Origin: an uncultured Spartobacteria bacterium
GTDB lineage: Bacteria; Verrucomicrobiota; Verrucomicrobiia; Chthoniobacterales; UBA6821
Direction: 5' to 3'
Assembly (NCBI GenBank): GCA_903831635.1
Contig: CAIKYN010000174.1
Span: 1 to 9,352 of the forward strand
DNA: 9,352 nt
Positions 6,494 through 9,352 of the stretch are shown here, piece after piece. The number at the start of each line of letters is the position of its first letter. Position 1 is the stretch's first letter. Under the pieces are notes generated by a model that did not search any database, was not told the DNA's origin, and saw nothing but the letters and a program-made list of their open reading frames with translations. Made by a program: the position numbers and the translations under genes.

Positions 6494-6754
6494 ATGAAAC
6501 GCCCCCTTCTTGCTGCAGCCTCCGTGGGCATAGCCGGCCTCCTTTCCGGATGCTCCTGCATTCAGGAAATCGGCGGGGCTTATTTTCCTGCTTGGCTTCT
6601 CTCGATTTTGATTGGCTGGGCACTATCCCTGATCACTCGTTTTCTCCTGATCAGGGTTGGCATCGACGGATGGATTCGTCCGCGTTCCATCGGCTACCCT
6701 TGTCTGGGGGTGTTCTTCACTTTGTTGACCTACCTGATTTTTTTCACCCACTGA
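6494..6754 (+). CDS. ytcA: YtcA-like small membrane lipoprotein of the efflux operon
   Basis: An 86-residue product with a lipoprotein signal (MKRPLLAAAS, then lipobox LLSGC with Cys20) and two hydrophobic segments (about 33-53 and 68-84). The block IGGAYFPAWL (26-35) closely matches the I-G-A-Y-Y-P-S-W-F block that I recall from E. coli YtcA, as do the length (about 91 in E. coli), the lipobox Cys-Ser, and Leu-Ile-Thr-Arg (46-49). In E. coli, ytcA precedes mdtNOP; here it precedes an mdtN-like gene by 5 bases, which strengthens the call. The family function is not known. The second half (G-I-D-G-W-I-R-P) also resembles AaeX/DUF1656 proteins of other FUSC pumps. ATG 6494 puts the lipobox at the usual distance; ATG 6482 would add four residues and cannot be excluded. 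No clear Shine-Dalgarno is visible. Confidence 0.85.
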   Translation: MKRPLLAAASVGIAGLLSGCSCIQEIGGAYFPAWLLSILIGWALSLITRFLLIRVGIDGWIRPRSIGYPCLGVFFTLLTYLIFFTH

Positions 6755-6759
6755 ATGAA

Positions 6760-7839
6760 ATGACTACCGAAGAGCAAAACAATCCCACCGGGCTGGCTGA
6801 AAATCCTGAGGATCGTCATTCCAGTAAGGCCATCCTGGGGACCGTGATCGGGTGGGGGTTTGTCATCTTGGCCATCATCGCCGCAGTGATTACCTATGCT
6901 TGGAACTCCCGGAATCCACGCTGCAACAACGGGGTGCTCATGGCTGACATGATCGGCATCGCCCCTCGGGTCTCGGGTCCCATCAAGGAGTTGCCTATCA
7001 AGGATAACCAAGCAGTTCATAAAGGGGATTTGCTCTATGAGATCGACACTGCCGATTACGAGGTTGCCGTTCAGTCATCGAAAGCGAATCTCGCCGCAGC
7101 CGAGGGTGCGCTGACCAATGCCCAGCTTCAGATCACCGCCCAGATGGATCAGGTTCAGGAAGCGCAGGCATCGCTTCAGCAGGCCCAGGCATCGCTCGCG
7201 ACTGCTAAGGATAGCTACGATAGGATTGCTCCCCTGCTCGCGAAGCATTTCGCCAGCGCCCAGGATGTCACCGACGCAAAAAACTCGATGAACTCTTCTC
7301 AAGCCGGTGTGGCGGCCGCCCAGGCGAAGCTCCTTTCTGCGCAATCCTCCGTGCTCAGCATCGCCCAGGCACAGGCCAGCAGGGATGCCGCTTTCGCTGC
7401 ACTGGCTCAAGCGGAACTGAATCTCAAGTACTGCACGGTGAAGGCACCCTTTGATGCCCTGGTCTCGGGGATGACGATTTCAAGGGGGGCTTATGTCTCG
7501 GCGGGGCAGCAGGTCTTCACCCTGATCGATATTCACTCTTGGTGGGTCTGCGAACCATACCGCGAGGGACAATTGCACCGAATGAAAACTGGTGATCCAG
7601 CCACCCTAGAAATCAAGACAGCACCGGGTAAGTTTTTTAATGGCACGGTGGAAAGCATTGGCTGGGGTGCCACACCACAGGACTTGCAGAAAAGCATTCT
7701 GCCAGTGATCCCGCAGGCACTTGATTGGGTGCAGTTGGAACAGCGCTTCCCCGTCAGGATCAAACTTGCCGAGGGTATTCCCCCGGAGATCCTTCGGGTG
7801 GGAACCACATCCACCGCGACTGTTCACACCGGCCGTTGA
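6760..7839 (+). CDS. mdtN: MdtN-like HlyD-family membrane fusion protein
   Basis: The periplasmic adaptor should join the FUSC inner-membrane protein to the TolC-type channel. The 359 residues (E. coli MdtN about 343) comprise a short charged cytosolic tail (1-23) and one membrane anchor, AILGTVIGWGFVILAIIAAV (24-43, extending to about 47). The first biotinyl-lipoyl-like half, PRVSGPIKELPI (69-80), ends in KGDLLYEID (88-96). An Ala/Gln-rich coiled-coil hairpin spans about 98-222, followed by the second lipoyl half, YCTVKAPFDALVSG (224-237), with GAYVSAGQQVFTLID (243-257). A beta-barrel region with GDPATLEI (278-285) and F-N-G-T-V-E-S-I (293-300) follows. A 21-base tandem duplication at 7156-7197 encodes two consecutive heptads (QEAQASL, QQAQASL). 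ATG 6760 is 5 bases after the upstream stop; the frame is open further upstream only in the shadow of that gene. No strong Shine-Dalgarno is visible, so coupling is likely. Confidence 0.93.
   Translation: MTTEEQNNPTGLAENPEDRHSSKAILGTVIGWGFVILAIIAAVITYAWNSRNPRCNNGVLMADMIGIAPRVSGPIKELPIKDNQAVHKGDLLYEIDTADYEVAVQSSKANLAAAEGALTNAQLQITAQMDQVQEAQASLQQAQASLATAKDSYDRIAPLLAKHFASAQDVTDAKNSMNSSQAGVAAAQAKLLSAQSSVLSIAQAQASRDAAFAALAQAELNLKYCTVKAPFDALVSGMTISRGAYVSAGQQVFTLIDIHSWWVCEPYREGQLHRMKTGDPATLEIKTAPGKFFNGTVESIGWGATPQDLQKSILPVIPQALDWVQLEQRFPVRIKLAEGIPPEILRVGTTSTATVHTGR
7156..7197 (+). repeat. 21-bp tandem duplication in the adaptor coiled coil
   Basis: Two adjacent 21-base units (7156-7176 and 7177-7197) share CAGGCATCGCT in their 3' halves and encode QEAQASL and QQAQASL, residues 133-146 of the adaptor. 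Seven residues equals one coiled-coil heptad, so the duplication keeps the helix in register while lengthening it. Confidence 0.7.
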
Positions 7840-7844
7840 TTTCC

Positions 7845-9352
7845 ATGGGAACTCCCTCAGGGATCGGGACCATGGCGCGCTTCACGATTGGTGGCGTGGA
7901 TGTCGCGGCGTTTTTCCGGCAGGTTCTGGAGGAACTCAAGCCGATGTCCGATCGGTGGGGCGGGACATTGAGAATGGTCTGCGCCTGTCTGCTGGTCTGG
8001 ATCGTTGTTCTCACTTTCCGAAATCCGATGGGGGATATGGGTGTCTTCATGGTTTTCATTTTTCTGCAGAGGAACAAGATGATGACCCGGTTTGTCGCCG
8101 TGCTCATCCTGATTGCCTTGATCCTGGCCTCCCTTTGGATTCTTGGAATCGCCTGCCTCTCTTGGAATATCTCCTCGATGAGGATTCTTCTCTGGGGGGG
8201 TATGTTCTGGGTCAATTATTACTTTATGAGTCGGCTTCCGAAGTTGAGCGTCGTCTTCATGCTTCCGATCAGCTTCGCGTCGGTTTTCTGTTTCAGTTTC
8301 GATCAGGATTCCAATCCCAATACCCTGATCAGCCAGCTTGGCTGGGTCTGGTGTGCCATCGGACTCACCATCATGGCCTCGTTCTTAGTGGAATATTTTT
8401 TTGGCGCACCGAGTGCCCTTGATCTGCTGCGGGCGGAAGTGAGGAGAATTCTGGACCATGCCGAGTCTCATTGCCTGGAAAAGGCTGATGGGATTCTTTC
8501 ACCGCTCACTCTGGGGGTGAATGTCGGCGTCGTTCATGACCAGGCAAGAATGCTCCAGAAATTTGGAGGACTGACACTGCTGCAAAATGAGAATTGCATG
8601 AAGATCATCTCCGCAGTCGGCGCCATTGACCGACTTGCCTTTGAGGGTGATCTCTCCGTTCCTCCCAGTTCCTCCGAGCGGGCTGATTGGCTCCTTGTTG
8701 CATCGCACTTGGATCACCTCAGGAAGCGGCTCCTGCTGGGGGGAGGGCAGCGGGATCGCTCTCCGGGCACTGATAGCATCAAGACACCCCAATTGGCTGA
8801 GAGGATGAGGGAATTACTTGATGCCGAGGTCTGCCTTGATGTTTCAACTCAGGATCACTGCGTCCCGATAAAAAAAACTCCCGAGGTGCCTGCCGCGCGC
8901 GAAAAAAAAGATTTCACCGATGCGGAATTCGCCACCAGAGCGACGGCCGCCACCATGGCCTGTTATATGTTTGCCAGCATGACCGACTGGAGCGGAATTC
9001 ATACCTGCATGATCACCTGCGCGGTCTCGGCCATGAATAATGTCGATTCACAGGTCTTCAAGCAGCGGCTTCGCATCATCGGGGCCTCGATCGGGGGGCT
9101 GATGGGATTTCTGGCGATGTTCCTTATCCCTCATATGGACAATCTTACGGGTGTTCTTCTCATCATGGCTCTCGGAACCGGGATCAGCGCCTGGGTCTGC
9201 ATGGGACGAGTGAAATATTCCTATATCGGAGTCCAGATGGGACTGGCCTTCGTCATGCTTGTCGCCCAGGACCCTCATGCCACCACCGAGTTTACGGTGA
9301 TCCGGGATCGTCTGGTCGGTATTTTGGTGGGTCTCTTTGCCATGCGTTATGC
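7845..9352 (+). CDS. mdtO: MdtO-like FUSC-family inner-membrane efflux protein (cut by window edge)
   Basis: The frame is open from 7845 to the right edge (502 codons), so about 180 residues would be missing if it matches E. coli MdtO (about 683). The FUSC layout is clear: about six hydrophobic segments at 43-184, a soluble helical domain at about 190-357, and a second membrane set from about 362. Near-identical blocks to E. coli MdtO, recalled from memory, are DWSGIHTCMITC (381-392, there D-W-E-G-I-H-T-C-M-L-T-C), YSYIGVQM (458-465) and IRDRLVGILVG (486-496). FUSC proteins with HlyD partners export aromatic acids or similar small compounds; MdtNOP has been linked to resistance to dyes and sulfa drugs, but the substrate here is unknown. 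ATG 7845 lies 5 bases after the mdtN stop, the spacing seen between the previous two genes. ATG 7872 has a better Shine-Dalgarno (AGGGA at 7859-7863, spacer 8) and is a real alternative. Two A8 runs (8870-8877, 8902-8909) lie in the cytosolic linker. Confidence 0.9.
   Translation, partial: MGTPSGIGTMARFTIGGVDVAAFFRQVLEELKPMSDRWGGTLRMVCACLLVWIVVLTFRNPMGDMGVFMVFIFLQRNKMMTRFVAVLILIALILASLWILGIACLSWNISSMRILLWGGMFWVNYYFMSRLPKLSVVFMLPISFASVFCFSFDQDSNPNTLISQLGWVWCAIGLTIMASFLVEYFFGAPSALDLLRAEVRRILDHAESHCLEKADGILSPLTLGVNVGVVHDQARMLQKFGGLTLLQNENCMKIISAVGAIDRLAFEGDLSVPPSSSERADWLLVASHLDHLRKRLLLGGGQRDRSPGTDSIKTPQLAERMRELLDAEVCLDVSTQDHCVPIKKTPEVPAAREKKDFTDAEFATRATAATMACYMFASMTDWSGIHTCMITCAVSAMNNVDSQVFKQRLRIIGASIGGLMGFLAMFLIPHMDNLTGVLLIMALGTGISAWVCMGRVKYSYIGVQMGLAFVMLVAQDPHATTEFTVIRDRLVGILVGLFAMRY

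Noticed and set aside
6405..6623. N-terminal extension of the TolC-type gene
   Set aside because: It is in frame, but it is antisense to the small lipoprotein gene, highly basic, and would bury the signal peptide at residue 74.
6451..6759. N-terminal extension of the adaptor gene
   Set aside because: It overlaps the lipoprotein gene in another frame, and ATG 6760 gives the expected short tail and membrane anchor.
7721..8422. Plus-strand open frame of 233 codons overlapping the adaptor and FUSC genes
   Set aside because: It is a shadow frame; the overlapped frames encode clear HlyD and FUSC family proteins with membrane segments.
8870..8909. Two A8 runs in the FUSC linker as possible programmed frameshift sites
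   Set aside because: The second run fits the A-AAA-AAA slip pattern in frame, but I see no stimulatory hairpin or upstream Shine-Dalgarno, and the zero frame continues into conserved FUSC sequence.

Overview
The window reads as chromosomal DNA of a moderately GC-rich Gram-negative bacterium. A TolC-type outer-membrane channel gene and a lipoprotein signal show that it has two membranes. Gene styles (short operon gaps, weak Shine-Dalgarno sites, an atypical tyrosine integrase) made me think of Verrucomicrobiota or a relative. That placement is an impression, not something the sequence proves.

Region 1 (1-852) looks like the end of an integrated element. It holds the N-terminal 226 codons of a tyrosine-recombinase-type integrase on the minus strand, running off the left edge. 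Upstream of it lie 174 non-coding bases packed with repeats: a 45-base inverted repeat, three tandem copies of a CGGACACC-containing unit, and an 11-bp-arm hairpin touching a tRNA 3' end. The integrase points away from a tRNA-Cys(GCA) gene at 853-927, the usual layout of an island inserted into the 3' end of a tRNA gene.

Region 2 (928-4848) is core chromosome. recJ (single-strand 5'-3' exonuclease) and recG (fork-remodelling helicase) are on the minus strand with only 2 bases between them, so they are probably co-transcribed and translationally coupled. A likely tRNA promoter lies between the end of recG and tRNA-Cys.

Region 3 (4908-9352) encodes a complete tripartite efflux system. A TolC-family channel gene is on the minus strand. 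Divergent from it across an 89-base gap runs a compact plus-strand operon: a YtcA-like small lipoprotein, an MdtN-like membrane fusion protein, and an MdtO-like FUSC-family inner-membrane protein cut by the right edge. This is the gene set of enterobacterial ytcA-mdtNOP, with the outer-membrane component divergent instead of last in the operon. The most interesting point is the small protein. It keeps the YtcA signature and its layout also resembles AaeX (DUF1656), the small partner of another FUSC pump, which suggests that a mini-membrane subunit is a general part of these pumps.

No CRISPR array, insertion sequence or rRNA was seen. No gene-free stretch exceeds 300 bases.
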